From the NCBI GenBank assembly GCA_016791475.1, contig JAEUWI010000071.1:1-32491 (forward strand): 32,491 nt of DNA. Reading direction: 5' to 3'. Made by a program: the position numbers and the translations under genes. This stretch comes from Candidatus Hydrogenedentota bacterium (GTDB taxonomy: Bacteria > Hydrogenedentota > Hydrogenedentia > Hydrogenedentales > JAEUWI01). Numbering within the stretch: position 1 is the stretch's first letter; the number at the start of each line of letters is the position of its first letter. Positions 23,462-31,311 of the stretch are shown piece by piece. Below the pieces are notes generated by a model. It was not told the origin of the DNA. It searched no databases and worked only from the letters and a program-made list of their open reading frames with translations.

Positions 23462-24484
23462 ATGGGAATCGATACGCGTATAACTCCAAAGCTTTCCGGC
23501 ATGGAGATCATCCAGGCGGTAATTCGCGAGAATTACGACTTGGGCGAGGTTCAGTTGCCGTGGCAGTTGGAAAGCACCCATCAGCGGCGGCACCGCAAGA
23601 TGGTGGTGGATACGGATGGCGGCCGATTCCTCGTTAAGACCTACCAGCGCGATCCCGTCGTCCTGGACAACCTCCGCTTCCAGCACAACCTCTCGGCGCA
23701 CCTGACGAAACATTCCATTCCAGTGGCCCACATCAAGCGGGCCCGCAACGGCAAGGGCATCGTGGAGGCCGATACCTGGGCGATGGAACTCCAGGAATTC
23801 GTGCCGGGCGAACCAATGCACGTCACCACCGGCACCCTGGAGACGTCTTCCCGCGTGCTGGGCCATTTTCACGAGATATGTCGCGACGTACCGGTGCCCC
23901 CGCGTGACGCCCGCAAGTGGCGCTTCAGCGAAGTCCCCCGGGAGTCCCTCCACCGCCTCTTCAAACTGGCCCAGAAGGACGGGGTGCGGGAACACATGGA
24001 GACCTACGCCAACCACATTTCACGCTTCCTCTACGACGCATCGATGGTATTGAGCAAGGAGAAGCGGGACACCTTTGAGACCGGGCTGATCCACGGCGAC
24101 TGGCACGGCGGCAACCTGCTCTATGTAGGCGAACAACTCACCGCGGTGCTCGATCTCGAATTCGCCGGCGACGGCTGCTATCTCGAAGACATCGCGTACG
24201 CTATTTCCAACCTGTGCATCCGCACGACCCTCAGCGACGAGAAAATGAGCCACCGCGTCAACGTGCTTCTGGACAGCTACCAGGCCTATCGCACCCTGAC
24301 CTACAACGAACTCGTGGCCCTGTTCTACGCCGTCGGCGTAAAGCACGTCACCACCGTGTCCTACCAGGCGCCCCAGATGGGCGGCACCGTCGCGGGCTAC
24401 ACGGCCGCCCAGTGGCTCCACCGCCTCGCGGTGCAATGCCGCTGGCTCGCCGAACAATCGCGCAAAGCCCGCTGGGGCGAGTAG
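23462..24484 (+). CDS. Aminoglycoside-phosphotransferase-family kinase
   Basis: This 340-residue protein has the APH/choline-kinase fold. An N-terminal lobe carries the ATP lysine in RFLVKTY (Lys59). The Brenner motif is HGDWHGGN (211-218, catalytic Asp213, Asn218) and the metal-binding Asp is in AVLDLEFAGDGCYLEDIAYAI (Asp231). The family phosphorylates small molecules such as aminoglycosides, homoserine, choline or methylthioribose, or fructosamine on proteins. Nothing in the sequence decides among these, and resistance should not be assumed. The start is supported mainly by the promoter position; its ribosome site is poor, and a Met 13 codons further in is possible. It stands alone. Confidence 0.85.
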   Translation: MGIDTRITPKLSGMEIIQAVIRENYDLGEVQLPWQLESTHQRRHRKMVVDTDGGRFLVKTYQRDPVVLDNLRFQHNLSAHLTKHSIPVAHIKRARNGKGIVEADTWAMELQEFVPGEPMHVTTGTLETSSRVLGHFHEICRDVPVPPRDARKWRFSEVPRESLHRLFKLAQKDGVREHMETYANHISRFLYDASMVLSKEKRDTFETGLIHGDWHGGNLLYVGEQLTAVLDLEFAGDGCYLEDIAYAISNLCIRTTLSDEKMSHRVNVLLDSYQAYRTLTYNELVALFYAVGVKHVTTVSYQAPQMGGTVAGYTAAQWLHRLAVQCRWLAEQSRKARWGE

Positions 24485-24520
24485 CAAGCGAAGAACTTTG
24501 CCCTGCGCAACTGAGCTCCC

Positions 24521-24550
24521 TTGACCCCTCCTTCACTACTCCCGTAAACT
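24521..24550 (+). promoter_or_regulatory. Possible promoter of the aquaporin gene
   Basis: TTGACC (24521-24526) and TAAACT (24545-24550) are 18 bases apart, 79 bases before the start codon. A perfect TTGACA at 24552-24557 lacks a matching -10 box. Confidence 0.35.
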
Positions 24551-24628
24551 CTTGACAATACGGCGGCGAGTTCGGGAGGCGCCCGTTCTTCGCGCGCACG
24601 TCAATGGCAAATGGGAAAGGGTTCGACA

Positions 24629-25315
24629 ATGAACCGATATGGTGCGGAATTCCTGGGTACGTTCTGGCTGGTTTTGGGTGGTTGCGGAAGCGCGGTGCTG
24701 GCCGCGGCCTTCCCGGAAGTCGGCATTGGCCTCCTCGGCGTTTCTTTCGCCTTCGGCCTCACGGTGCTGACGATGGCCTACTCCATCGGCCACATCTCGG
24801 GCTGTCACCTGAACCCGGCGGTGTCCATCGGCCTCGCGGCGGGCGGTCGCTTTCCCGCGAAGGATCTTCCGGCCTACATCATCTCTCAGGTGCTCGGCGC
24901 CATCGCAGCGGGCGGCGTGCTGTACGTCATCGCGACGGGTAAAGTCGGCGCGGAGATTGGCGGCTTCGCCTCCAACGGCTTCGGGGAACATTCTCCCGGC
25001 GGCTACTCCATGGTGGCCGCGCTCGTCACTGAAATCGTCATGACGGCCTTCTTCCTCTTCATCATAATGGGCTCCACCGACGACCGCGCGCCCAAGGGCT
25101 TCGCCCCCATCGCCATCGGCCTGGGGCTCACCCTGATCCACTTGATCAGCATCCCCGTTACCAACACCTCCGTCAACCCCGCCCGCAGCACCGGCGTGGC
25201 CCTTTTCGTCGGCGATTGGGCCATCGCCCAGTTGTGGCTCTTCTGGGTTGCCCCCATCATCGGCGCGGTCATCGGCGCGGTGGCCTACAAGGCGCTGGCC
25301 GAGTCGAAGTCCTGA
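24629..25315 (+). CDS. aqpZ: Aquaporin Z
   Basis: This 228-residue inner-membrane water channel closely resembles E. coli AqpZ throughout (231 residues), including [21 protein letters not shown] and [17 protein letters not shown]. Six helices and two half-helices are visible. The NPA boxes are at 62-64 (HLNPAVS) and 183-185 (SVNPARS). The water-selective filter residues Phe42, His171, Thr180 and Arg186 are all present, so it should exclude glycerol. I chose the ATG at 24629, which has AAAGG upstream and matches the family N-terminus. It is monocistronic with a hairpin right after the stop. The closeness to proteobacterial AqpZ is notable for a genome that otherwise looks non-proteobacterial. 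Confidence 0.96.
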   Translation: MNRYGAEFLGTFWLVLGGCGSAVLAAAFPEVGIGLLGVSFAFGLTVLTMAYSIGHISGCHLNPAVSIGLAAGGRFPAKDLPAYIISQVLGAIAAGGVLYVIATGKVGAEIGGFASNGFGEHSPGGYSMVAALVTEIVMTAFFLFIIMGSTDDRAPKGFAPIAIGLGLTLIHLISIPVTNTSVNPARSTGVALFVGDWAIAQLWLFWVAPIIGAVIGAVAYKALAESKS

Positions 25316-25340
25316 GCAAGCGCGCGACGCGCTTGCCTTC
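25316..25340 (+). terminator. Hairpin terminator of the aquaporin gene
   Basis: A 9-bp stem gcaagcgcg (25316-25324) / cgcgcttgc (25328-25336) starts directly after the stop and is followed by a pyrimidine run CTTCTTCTT. Confidence 0.7.
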
Positions 25341-25352
25341 TTCTTAAGGTGC

Positions 25353-25417
25353 TCATCGGACGGATTGGACCGATCAGACTGATCAGATCAGTCCGATCCG
25401 TCCGATCCGTCCGATGA
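25353..25417. repeat. 65-base imperfect palindrome built from GATC/GTCC units
   Basis: The two halves (about 31 bases each) are reverse complements except for about three positions. The right half iterates TCCGATCCG. It lies between the aquaporin terminator and the PQQ dehydrogenase start. This kind of iterated intergenic palindrome may be a mobile REP-like unit or a backup bidirectional terminator. Confidence 0.7.
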
Positions 25418-25485
25418 TCTTTTGCACCGCCCGGCACGCCCCGTGCATACTCCAGTGGCCCCCTTCACCAACCGGAGCCGCACCC

Positions 25486-27339
25486 ATGACCTTCACACGC
25501 ACCGCGACCCTCCTCGCAACCATGGCCCTCGCCTTCACAGCCCAGGCTGGAGACCCTGATAGCGAATGGCGCTATTACGGTCAGGATCCCGGCGGCGCGC
25601 GGTACTCTCCCCTGGATCAGATCAACCGCGACAATGTCGGCGCCCTCGAACGCGCCTGGACCTGTCGCACGGGTGATATCGGCCCCGGCAAAACCCACTA
25701 CGCGGAATGCACGCCGCTGATCGTGGACGGTGTGATGTACGTGATCACGCCCTTCTCGCGACTCATCGCCATTGATGCAACGACGGGCGAAGAAGCCTGG
25801 CGCTTTACGCCCGAACCGCCGCTGGACCTGAAAGAGACGGCGGGCGGCGGTCTGGCCAGCCGGGGTGTCACCTACTGGAAATCCGGCACGAAAGAGCGCA
25901 TCTTCCTGCCCGTGCGGGATGGACGCGTCTATTCTATCGACATTAAGACGCGCCGGCCCGATCCCGTTTTCGCCGACGCGGGCTGCCTGAACCTCCGCGC
26001 GGGCATCCCGGATGGCGGCGCCTTCTTCTTCCTCAGTTCGCCCCCCGCAGTCTGCAAGGACGTACTCCTCCAGCCTTACGGCATCGACGATACTTCAGCG
26101 CGGCGCCTGCACTATGTGCCCCTGCGCGCCTTCGACGCCCACACGGGCAAGCCCGCCTGGACCTTTAACACGGTGCCCCAACCGGGCCAGTTCGGCAACG
26201 ACACCTGGGGCGGTGATAGCTGGAAGAACCGCGCGGGCTGCAACCCCTGGGCTCCCATCAGTGCGGACCTGGATCGTGGCATTTTCTACGTACCCGTGGG
26301 CGCGCCCAACAGCGACAAAGTGGGCGTAGACCGCCCCGGCGACAATCTCTTCGGCAATTCCATCGTGGCGTTGAACGCGCTCAACGGCGAACGCCTCTGG
26401 CACTTTCAGATCGTCCACCACGACCTATGGGACTATGATGCCCCCGCCATGCCCAGCCTTTTCGAAATCGAGCGAAATGGCGAAGCAATTCCGGCGGTGG
26501 CTGTCGTGGGCAAGCACGGCCAGACCTTCACCTTCAATCGCGTAAGCGGCGAGCCGCTGTTCCCCATCGAAGAGCGGCCCGTTCCGGCGAGTGACGTGCC
26601 GGGTGAAGTGGCTTCGCCCACGCAGCCTTTCCCCACGAAGCCTCCCGCCTTTTCGCGCAACCGCATGAGCCGGGATGACCTCCATTCAACCGACTCCGAC
26701 AAGCTCACAGAGCTTCAAGCCTTCTATGACACCTTGCGCTCCGAAGGTCCCTTCACGCCGCCGTCGGCCCAGGGCTCCGTGGTCATCCCCGGTCAGCTCG
26801 GCGGCGCCAACTGGTCCGGCGCGGCCATCGCACCCGGCGGGATGATGTACATCACGGCCAACGAGCTCCCCTACGTCACCTCCATCAAGCCCAGCGACGG
26901 ACCCTTTGGTTTTACGCCGAGCGCACGTCACTTTCTCGATAGCAAAGGCAAACCCGCGATCAAACCACCCTGGGGCACCCTCACCAAGATCGATCTCGCG
27001 AAGGGTGAACTGGTCTGGCAGAAGCCGCTGGGCAATTTCGCGGAGCTCAACCTGGGCGAAGAGCCGACCGGCACAATGAACTTCGGCGGCGGCACGGTGA
27101 CGGCGGGCGGGCTCTTCTTCGTGGCGGCGGCGCTCGATGCAAAGCTCCGCGCCTTCGATATGGAGAGCGGCGAGGTGTTGGCCGAGTTTCCCCTCGAAGT
27201 TCCGGGCCAGGGCGCACCGGTGACGTGGCTCGGTGCGGACGGCAGGCAGTACGTGGCGGTATTCGCCGGCGGCGGCGGGAAAGCGGGCAGTCCCAGCGGG
27301 GATTACGTGATCGCGTTTCGACTGCCGGGCAATCCTTAA
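25486..27339 (+). CDS. PQQ-dependent dehydrogenase, glucose-dehydrogenase-like propeller
   Basis: This 617-residue periplasmic quinoprotein has a signal peptide (about 1-21, cut after AQA). It opens with SEWRYYGQDPGGARYSPLDQINRDNVGALERAW, the typical N-terminus of membrane-type PQQ glucose dehydrogenases and relatives. Further hallmarks are HYAECTPLIVDGVMYV, LIAIDATTGEEAWRF, VPVGAPNSDKVGVDRPGDNLFGNSIVALNALNGERLWHFQIVHHDLWDYDAPA and GGANWSGAAIAPGGMMY. It lacks the five N-terminal membrane helices of E. coli Gcd and any CxxCH haem site, so it would need a separate electron acceptor. GGAG lies 9 bases before the ATG at 25486. The substrate (sugar or alcohol) is not determined; no PQQ biosynthesis gene is in the window. 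Confidence 0.9.
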   Translation: MTFTRTATLLATMALAFTAQAGDPDSEWRYYGQDPGGARYSPLDQINRDNVGALERAWTCRTGDIGPGKTHYAECTPLIVDGVMYVITPFSRLIAIDATTGEEAWRFTPEPPLDLKETAGGGLASRGVTYWKSGTKERIFLPVRDGRVYSIDIKTRRPDPVFADAGCLNLRAGIPDGGAFFFLSSPPAVCKDVLLQPYGIDDTSARRLHYVPLRAFDAHTGKPAWTFNTVPQPGQFGNDTWGGDSWKNRAGCNPWAPISADLDRGIFYVPVGAPNSDKVGVDRPGDNLFGNSIVALNALNGERLWHFQIVHHDLWDYDAPAMPSLFEIERNGEAIPAVAVVGKHGQTFTFNRVSGEPLFPIEERPVPASDVPGEVASPTQPFPTKPPAFSRNRMSRDDLHSTDSDKLTELQAFYDTLRSEGPFTPPSAQGSVVIPGQLGGANWSGAAIAPGGMMYITANELPYVTSIKPSDGPFGFTPSARHFLDSKGKPAIKPPWGTLTKIDLAKGELVWQKPLGNFAELNLGEEPTGTMNFGGGTVTAGGLFFVAAALDAKLRAFDMESGEVLAEFPLEVPGQGAPVTWLGADGRQYVAVFAGGGGKAGSPSGDYVIAFRLPGNP

Positions 27340-27346
27340 GTTTCGT

Positions 27347-27375
27347 TTGCCAGATTACCCCGCCTCGGGTATACT
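27347..27375 (+). promoter_or_regulatory. Strong predicted promoter of the first toxin-antitoxin module
   Basis: TTGCCA (27347-27352) and TATACT (27370-27375) are 17 bases apart, starting only 8 bases after the dehydrogenase stop. The -10 box touches the palindrome at 27375-27397. Confidence 0.7.
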
Positions 27376-27397
27376 GTTGTTGAAAATTTCAACAACA
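27375..27397. promoter_or_regulatory. Perfect palindromic operator at the toxin-antitoxin promoter
   Basis: Arms tgttgttgaaa (27375-27385) and tttcaacaaca (27387-27397) are perfect reverse complements around one central base. The site covers the end of the -10 box and the expected transcription start, the classical position for an antitoxin autorepressor. It lacks a T-run, so a terminator is less likely. Confidence 0.65.
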
Positions 27398-27473
27398 CAA
27401 ACAAATTCAAGAATTTCGCAATGAAGTCCGCTGGCCATAGCACGAACGATTTGTTGGCATTTTAATCCAACAG

Positions 27474-27665
27474 ATGAAGCAAACAAAAACCGTAAAAGAA
27501 CGGCGGATTAAGGCCATTGGTGCGATTCTAGCGTTTCGGAAGACAACGAAACCTATCTCCACGGAGGAGATCTTGCAGATTAAAGAGGAATTGCAGGAAT
27601 CCATTTTCGATGGGCTGGATGGTGCAGATTTTGCATCAACATCCAATTTAAGAGAGGCAAGCCCC
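27474..27665 (+). pseudogene. Leader remnant repeating the antitoxin C-terminal tail
   Basis: Frame-open codons encode MKQTKTVKERRIKAIGAILAF, then RKTTKPISTEEILQIKEELQE. This repeats the last 33 residues of the antitoxin just downstream (about 21 of 33 identical). The frame continues into the antitoxin without a stop, so a 141-residue form is formally possible. However, the ATG at 27474 has no ribosome site and sits right after a TGTTGG/CCAACA hairpin (27452-27472), while the inner ATG at 27666 has AGAGG. I read it as the tail of a lost tandem antitoxin, or as an N-terminal extension if translated. Confidence 0.5.
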
Positions 27666-27899
27666 ATGTCTACTATGAATTTCAGCGTGCCCGACAGGGT
27701 TAAGGAAGAGTTCAACAAATACTTCGCGGGCGAGAACAAGAGCGCCGTACTGACTCGGTTGATGGAAGACGCCATCGAGGCGAAAAAGAAGAAAGAACAA
27801 CGTGCCAAAGCCATGGATGCTATTCTGGAATTCAGGAAGCAGACCAAGCCGATTTCGACGGAGGAAATTTTAAGGACCCGGCAGGAATTGAGGGAATGA
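27666..27899 (+). CDS. Type II antitoxin (VapB-like), partner of the PIN toxin
   Basis: This 77-residue protein begins MSTMNFSVPDRVKEEFNKYF, a ribbon-helix-helix type DNA-binding start. A charged helix (EAKKKKEQRAKAMDAILEFRKQ) and the tail TKPISTEEILRTRQELRE should wrap the toxin. It overlaps the toxin start by four bases (ATGA), so the two are translationally coupled, typical of VapBC. AGAGG precedes the ATG. Autorepression through the palindrome at 27375-27397 is expected. The alternative is a 141-residue form from 27474 with a tail copy on each side of the DNA-binding part. Confidence 0.8.
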   Translation: MSTMNFSVPDRVKEEFNKYFAGENKSAVLTRLMEDAIEAKKKKEQRAKAMDAILEFRKQTKPISTEEILRTRQELRE

Positions 27900-28303
27900 A
27901 ACGAGTACTTGATGCTTCCGTTATCCTCAAGTGGTTTCTGAAAAATCGAGCGGGCGAAGAAGATGTGGAGGCCGCCATGGATATCTTCCGCCGCGTCCGA
28001 AATGACGAAGACCAAACCGTACAACCTGTTCACTGGTGCGCGGAAGTATTGGCGGTATTGGCAAGAGAAGAGCCCCTCTTTGTCGAGTCGGCTGCCGACC
28101 TTCTGGATGAAGTGGCATTCGTCGTGGCCGACAGTTGGCACATTTACAGACGCGCTGCGGAAATGTCCGCCACTCTAAACCATCACCTCTTCGACACGCT
28201 ATACCATGCCGTGGCACTCGAACACGGTGCGGAGCTAATCACAGCGGATAAAAAATACTTCGATAAAGCCCGCGGTCTCGGGTCCATTTCGCTGTTGGGC
28301 TGA
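27896..28303 (+). CDS. vapC: PIN-domain ribonuclease toxin, VapC type
   Basis: This 135-residue toxin should cleave RNA with bound Mg2+ or Mn2+. The four acidic residues of the PIN active site are visible: Asp6 (MKRVLDASVILKWF), Glu50 (WCAEVLAVL), Asp100 (HLFDTLYHAVAL) and Asp118 (LITADKKYF). The form DASVILKWF with HHLFDTLYHAVALEHGAELITAD is the class often paired with a short RHH-like antitoxin, as here. The ATG overlaps the antitoxin stop. The target RNA is unknown. Confidence 0.9.
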   Translation: MKRVLDASVILKWFLKNRAGEEDVEAAMDIFRRVRNDEDQTVQPVHWCAEVLAVLAREEPLFVESAADLLDEVAFVVADSWHIYRRAAEMSATLNHHLFDTLYHAVALEHGAELITADKKYFDKARGLGSISLLG

Positions 28304-28328
28304 ACTTGATTTAGGGGAGGAAGATCTT

Positions 28329-29975
28329 GTGCGCAGTGTGACCACCTTCTGTGCCGCTGCTTCGCTGATCGGTCTTGTATTGGTGGTCGAAGTCGCGGCG
28401 CAGAACCCCGCCCCGGACATCGTACTTAACCGCGACTTCCTCGTCCACCCTCTCGAACTCACCGCACAGCCCCTTCCTTTCGTTGACTGGTCCCTGGTGG
28501 AAGCCGGTCATGTCGCCTGGGTGGGTCCCGATGGCGAGCCCGCACCCCTGAACGATCCCCACGACATTGAGCGCGCGGAAGACGTGCGCGCGATGCCCGT
28601 TGGCCTCGCCCACGGCGTACGCATTCAGACACAACCCGCCCGCAAGGGGCCGCGCTTCAATGAAACGTTCCCGCGCGACTTTCCGTGGGAGGAGGGCCGA
28701 CTTCAGCCCCATACGTTGCTGCACGACACCGAAACAGGCTTGTATCGCCTCTGGTACGAGTGCCGGGGCGGCATCGCCTATGCCGAATCGACGGATCTGG
28801 GAACCTGGAAGAAACCGCTGCTCAACCCCGAAGCGCGTGATGAGCAATCGGGCTCGAATCTGACCTTCTTCGCGAACCACGACGCCATTGCGGCCAGCGG
28901 CGTCTTCCAGCATCCCGAGTCCTTGCGCGTGGCGGCCTCGGGCACGGTCTTCGTCGATCCGAGCGCACCGCCCGCCGAGCGCTTTAAGTGCACCGTGCTC
29001 GCGAGCAGCGATCCCGCCAAGCTCCAGGCCTTCGTCGCGCGCACGGGAAAGCCCCTCGGCTCGCGGGTCAGCCCCAACTCGGGCAATTGCCTCTACCCCG
29101 CCTGGTCTGCCGACGGCGTCGCGTGGACGCTCGGCCTGGAGCCCAATCTCCTTCAGGATGCCGATACCCAGACGGTCGTGCATTTCGACACGGAGATCAA
29201 GCGCTACGTTGCCTACACGCGCAACTGGGACTTTGATCGTCGTGTCATTGCGCGAAGCGAGAGCGAGAACTTCAACGATTTCCCGCTGCCGCGCACCGTG
29301 TTGCGCCCCGATTCGTCCGAAGCGCCGTGGACCGACTTTTATCTCAACACCATGACGCCCTATCCCGGTCAGCCGGACCTGCGACTCATTTTATGTCTCG
29401 CCTATGATCGCCAGGCGGACAGCAGTTCCATCCGCCTCGCCACGAGCCGCGATGGTGCAAATTGGGAATTCTCGCCAGGCCCGCCGCTGGTTTCGCCCGG
29501 CAGTGCGGACGCGTGGGACGCGTACTTCCCCATGCCCCACCCTGGCCTCGTGCGCAAACCCGATGGGGGATTCCTGCTCTATTACTCTGGCTACAAGTAC
29601 CCCCACAAGTTTCCCCGCAGCAGATTCCAGGAAGGCGATTCCGGCGCGGCCCTGTGGGACGCGGACCGGCTCGTGGCCATCGAGGCTGAATCCGAAGGCG
29701 AATTTACCACCTCCCCGCTTCGCCTGAGAGGCAAGCAGGTTCGGATCAACGCGACCACCTCGGCAACAGGCGAGATTCGCGCGGAGTTGCTGGACAAGGA
29801 ATTCGGCGCGATCGCCGGGCGAGGGCTCTCGGAGGCGCTTCCGGTCAAGGGCGATCATGCGGATGTTGTACTGGCATGGACCGACGGCGGTGACCTCGCA
29901 GCACAGGAGGGAGAATTCGTGCGCGTGCGCTTTGTGATGCGCAATGCGAGAATATTCTCCATACGAGCGGAGTAG
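28329..29975 (+). CDS. Secreted glycosidase-like five-bladed propeller protein
   Basis: This 548-residue protein starts at a GTG (28329) with an excellent GGGGAGGAAG ribosome site and a signal peptide (about 1-24, cut after VAA). The middle (about 100-450) has features of the five-bladed propeller of the GH32/43/62/68 superfamily: LLHDTETGLYRLWYE, GIAYAESTDLGTWKKP, AWSADGVAWT, RYVAYTRNWD, RLATSRDGANWEFSPG and FLLYYSGY. A C-terminal beta-sandwich (about 450-548) follows. I cannot place the catalytic acids, so hydrolase activity is not certain. It follows the toxin gene by 25 bases and may be read from the same promoter. Confidence 0.8.
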   Translation: MRSVTTFCAAASLIGLVLVVEVAAQNPAPDIVLNRDFLVHPLELTAQPLPFVDWSLVEAGHVAWVGPDGEPAPLNDPHDIERAEDVRAMPVGLAHGVRIQTQPARKGPRFNETFPRDFPWEEGRLQPHTLLHDTETGLYRLWYECRGGIAYAESTDLGTWKKPLLNPEARDEQSGSNLTFFANHDAIAASGVFQHPESLRVAASGTVFVDPSAPPAERFKCTVLASSDPAKLQAFVARTGKPLGSRVSPNSGNCLYPAWSADGVAWTLGLEPNLLQDADTQTVVHFDTEIKRYVAYTRNWDFDRRVIARSESENFNDFPLPRTVLRPDSSEAPWTDFYLNTMTPYPGQPDLRLILCLAYDRQADSSSIRLATSRDGANWEFSPGPPLVSPGSADAWDAYFPMPHPGLVRKPDGGFLLYYSGYKYPHKFPRSRFQEGDSGAALWDADRLVAIEAESEGEFTTSPLRLRGKQVRINATTSATGEIRAELLDKEFGAIAGRGLSEALPVKGDHADVVLAWTDGGDLAAQEGEFVRVRFVMRNARIFSIRAE

Positions 29976-30060
29976 TAAGGTTATCTGCCGTGCACCTGCG
30001 CCACAACTGAACTCAGCAAAACTGTATGCTTTGGGTCGAACCCGGGGGGACTTTTCCACC

Positions 30061-30564
30061 ATGGATATCCTGAAGAAATCACTCATCGCGGCCGCCATAG
30101 GCTTCATCGCGATTGGCGTGTTCGGAACGCTCGATCGCGCCACACCAACGGCAAGCCCACCGCCCGCTGCGACCGTGGCCCGCACCCACGCACCCACCGT
30201 CACGACTCCGCCCCCGGCGGCGGCCGACGCCACCGACGCCCTCCTTGCCCAGGCCTTCCAGCAGCGCCTCAGCAATTACCAGATCACCGGTTCGCTGCCC
30301 GTCTCGCGCCTCCTCCCCGACGACAACAACGGAAGCCGCCACCAGAAATTCATCCTTCAGACCTCCACCGGCCAAACGGTATTAATAGCGCACAACATCG
30401 ACCTGGCACCCCGAATCGCCAATCTCCAGGTGGGCGATACCGTCGAGTTCTGCGGCGAATACGAGTGGAACGAAAAAGGCGGCGTGATACACTGGACCCA
30501 CCACGATCCGGCTGGTCGCCACGCCCACGGCTGGCTGCGGCATAAAGGAAGCCTTTATCAATAA
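30061..30564 (+). CDS. DUF3465 protein with signal anchor
   Basis: This 167-residue protein has an N-terminal hydrophobic segment (about 7-22) and a Pro/Ala/Thr-rich linker to about 60. A DUF3465 domain then covers about 75-167: [75 protein letters not shown]. The domain has an OB-like pattern and invariant His residues, but its biochemical role is unknown. I chose the ATG at 30061 because it begins the hydrophobic segment; the frame is open to 29944 inside the preceding gene. Its last 40 codons are repeated at 31312-31434, beyond the second toxin module. Confidence 0.85.
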   Translation: MDILKKSLIAAAIGFIAIGVFGTLDRATPTASPPPAATVARTHAPTVTTPPPAAADATDALLAQAFQQRLSNYQITGSLPVSRLLPDDNNGSRHQKFILQTSTGQTVLIAHNIDLAPRIANLQVGDTVEFCGEYEWNEKGGVIHWTHHDPAGRHAHGWLRHKGSLYQ

Positions 30565-30593
30565 GCGGCGGGGAGACGCCACGCAATTAAACG

Positions 30594-30627
30594 TATGATA
30601 CAATGACGAAAGAGATCACAACTCTTT
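30594..30627 (+). promoter_or_regulatory. Possible -10 box and operator of the second toxin-antitoxin module
   Basis: Overlapping TATGAT (30594-30599) and TACAAT (30599-30604) boxes are followed by the inverted repeat aaagag-N7-ctcttt (30609-30627), just before the GGAG of the antitoxin gene. No good -35 is visible. Confidence 0.35.
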
Positions 30628-30639
30628 GGAGTCAATTAT

Positions 30640-30846
30640 ATGCGAGCTACGCTGAATATTGATGACGCCCTCCTCGACCAAGTGATGCAATTTACCGAAT
30701 CATCCAATCGCTCCGAAGCGGTCCGCATTGCCCTCAAGGCGTACATACGCCAGCAGGAAATACGGCAGATCCGGGCGATGCGAGGCACGATGGATATCGA
30801 CGAGAGCTGGCGTGAATTGCGTGCGCTGGATACCAGACCTCTATGA
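30640..30846 (+). CDS. vapB: VapB-type antitoxin
   Basis: This 68-residue protein starts MRATLNIDDALLDQVMQFTESSNRSEAVRIALKAYIRQQ, a ribbon-helix-helix domain typical of VapB (formerly DUF2191). The tail MRGTMDIDESWRELRALDTRPL should bind and block the toxin. GGAG lies 9 bases before the ATG. It overlaps the toxin gene by four bases (ATGA). It is not related to the antitoxin at 27666 beyond general type. Confidence 0.92.
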   Translation: MRATLNIDDALLDQVMQFTESSNRSEAVRIALKAYIRQQEIRQIRAMRGTMDIDESWRELRALDTRPL

Positions 30847-31235
30847 GGCCCGTACTTGTCGATACCAGCGCCTGGGTGGATTTTCTTCGTCCCGGATTGC
30901 GGCCACTGGGCGAGCGGGTTGACGAATTGCTGGATGCCGATCAGGCCCGGATTTGCGGCGTGGTCGTCGCAGAACTGTTGCACGGTCTCAAGGGCACAGG
31001 GGAGCAAAGACAGATGCGTTGGCTGCTTGACAGGGTTCAGCGTTTAGACACCATAGAACAAGACTGGGACGATGCAGGAAACTTGCTCCGGGGACTGCGC
31101 GAGAAAGGTTTGACCGTACCTGTGACCGACGCCATACTGGCGGTCGTTGCCCGGCGGAACGACATTGCCGTGCTGACGGCAGACGACCACTTTCGACTTA
31201 TGGGTGCCGCAATCGATACCTCGGACAATCTTTAG
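30843..31235 (+). CDS. vapC: VapC-type PIN ribonuclease toxin
   Basis: This 130-residue toxin has the PIN quartet at Asp7 (VLVDTSAWVDFLR), Glu44 (VVVAELLHGLKG), Asp96 (VTDAILAVVARR) and Asp114 (VLTADDHF). The DTSAWVDF start and ELLHG motif are the classic VapC form paired with this kind of VapB. The start codon overlaps the antitoxin stop. The module lies between an intact DUF3465 gene and a truncated copy of it. Confidence 0.94.
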   Translation: MRPVLVDTSAWVDFLRPGLRPLGERVDELLDADQARICGVVVAELLHGLKGTGEQRQMRWLLDRVQRLDTIEQDWDDAGNLLRGLREKGLTVPVTDAILAVVARRNDIAVLTADDHFRLMGAAIDTSDNL

Positions 31236-31311
31236 AGCCCCAATTGCTGCACCTCTCCCCGCAGAGATACGTCCTCTCCTTTAGGCATCACAATTTGCGT
31301 CAGATTCGGAA

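Noticed and set aside
25353-25417. CRISPR-like array
   Set aside because: Units are about 10 bases, without spacers and arranged as a palindrome.
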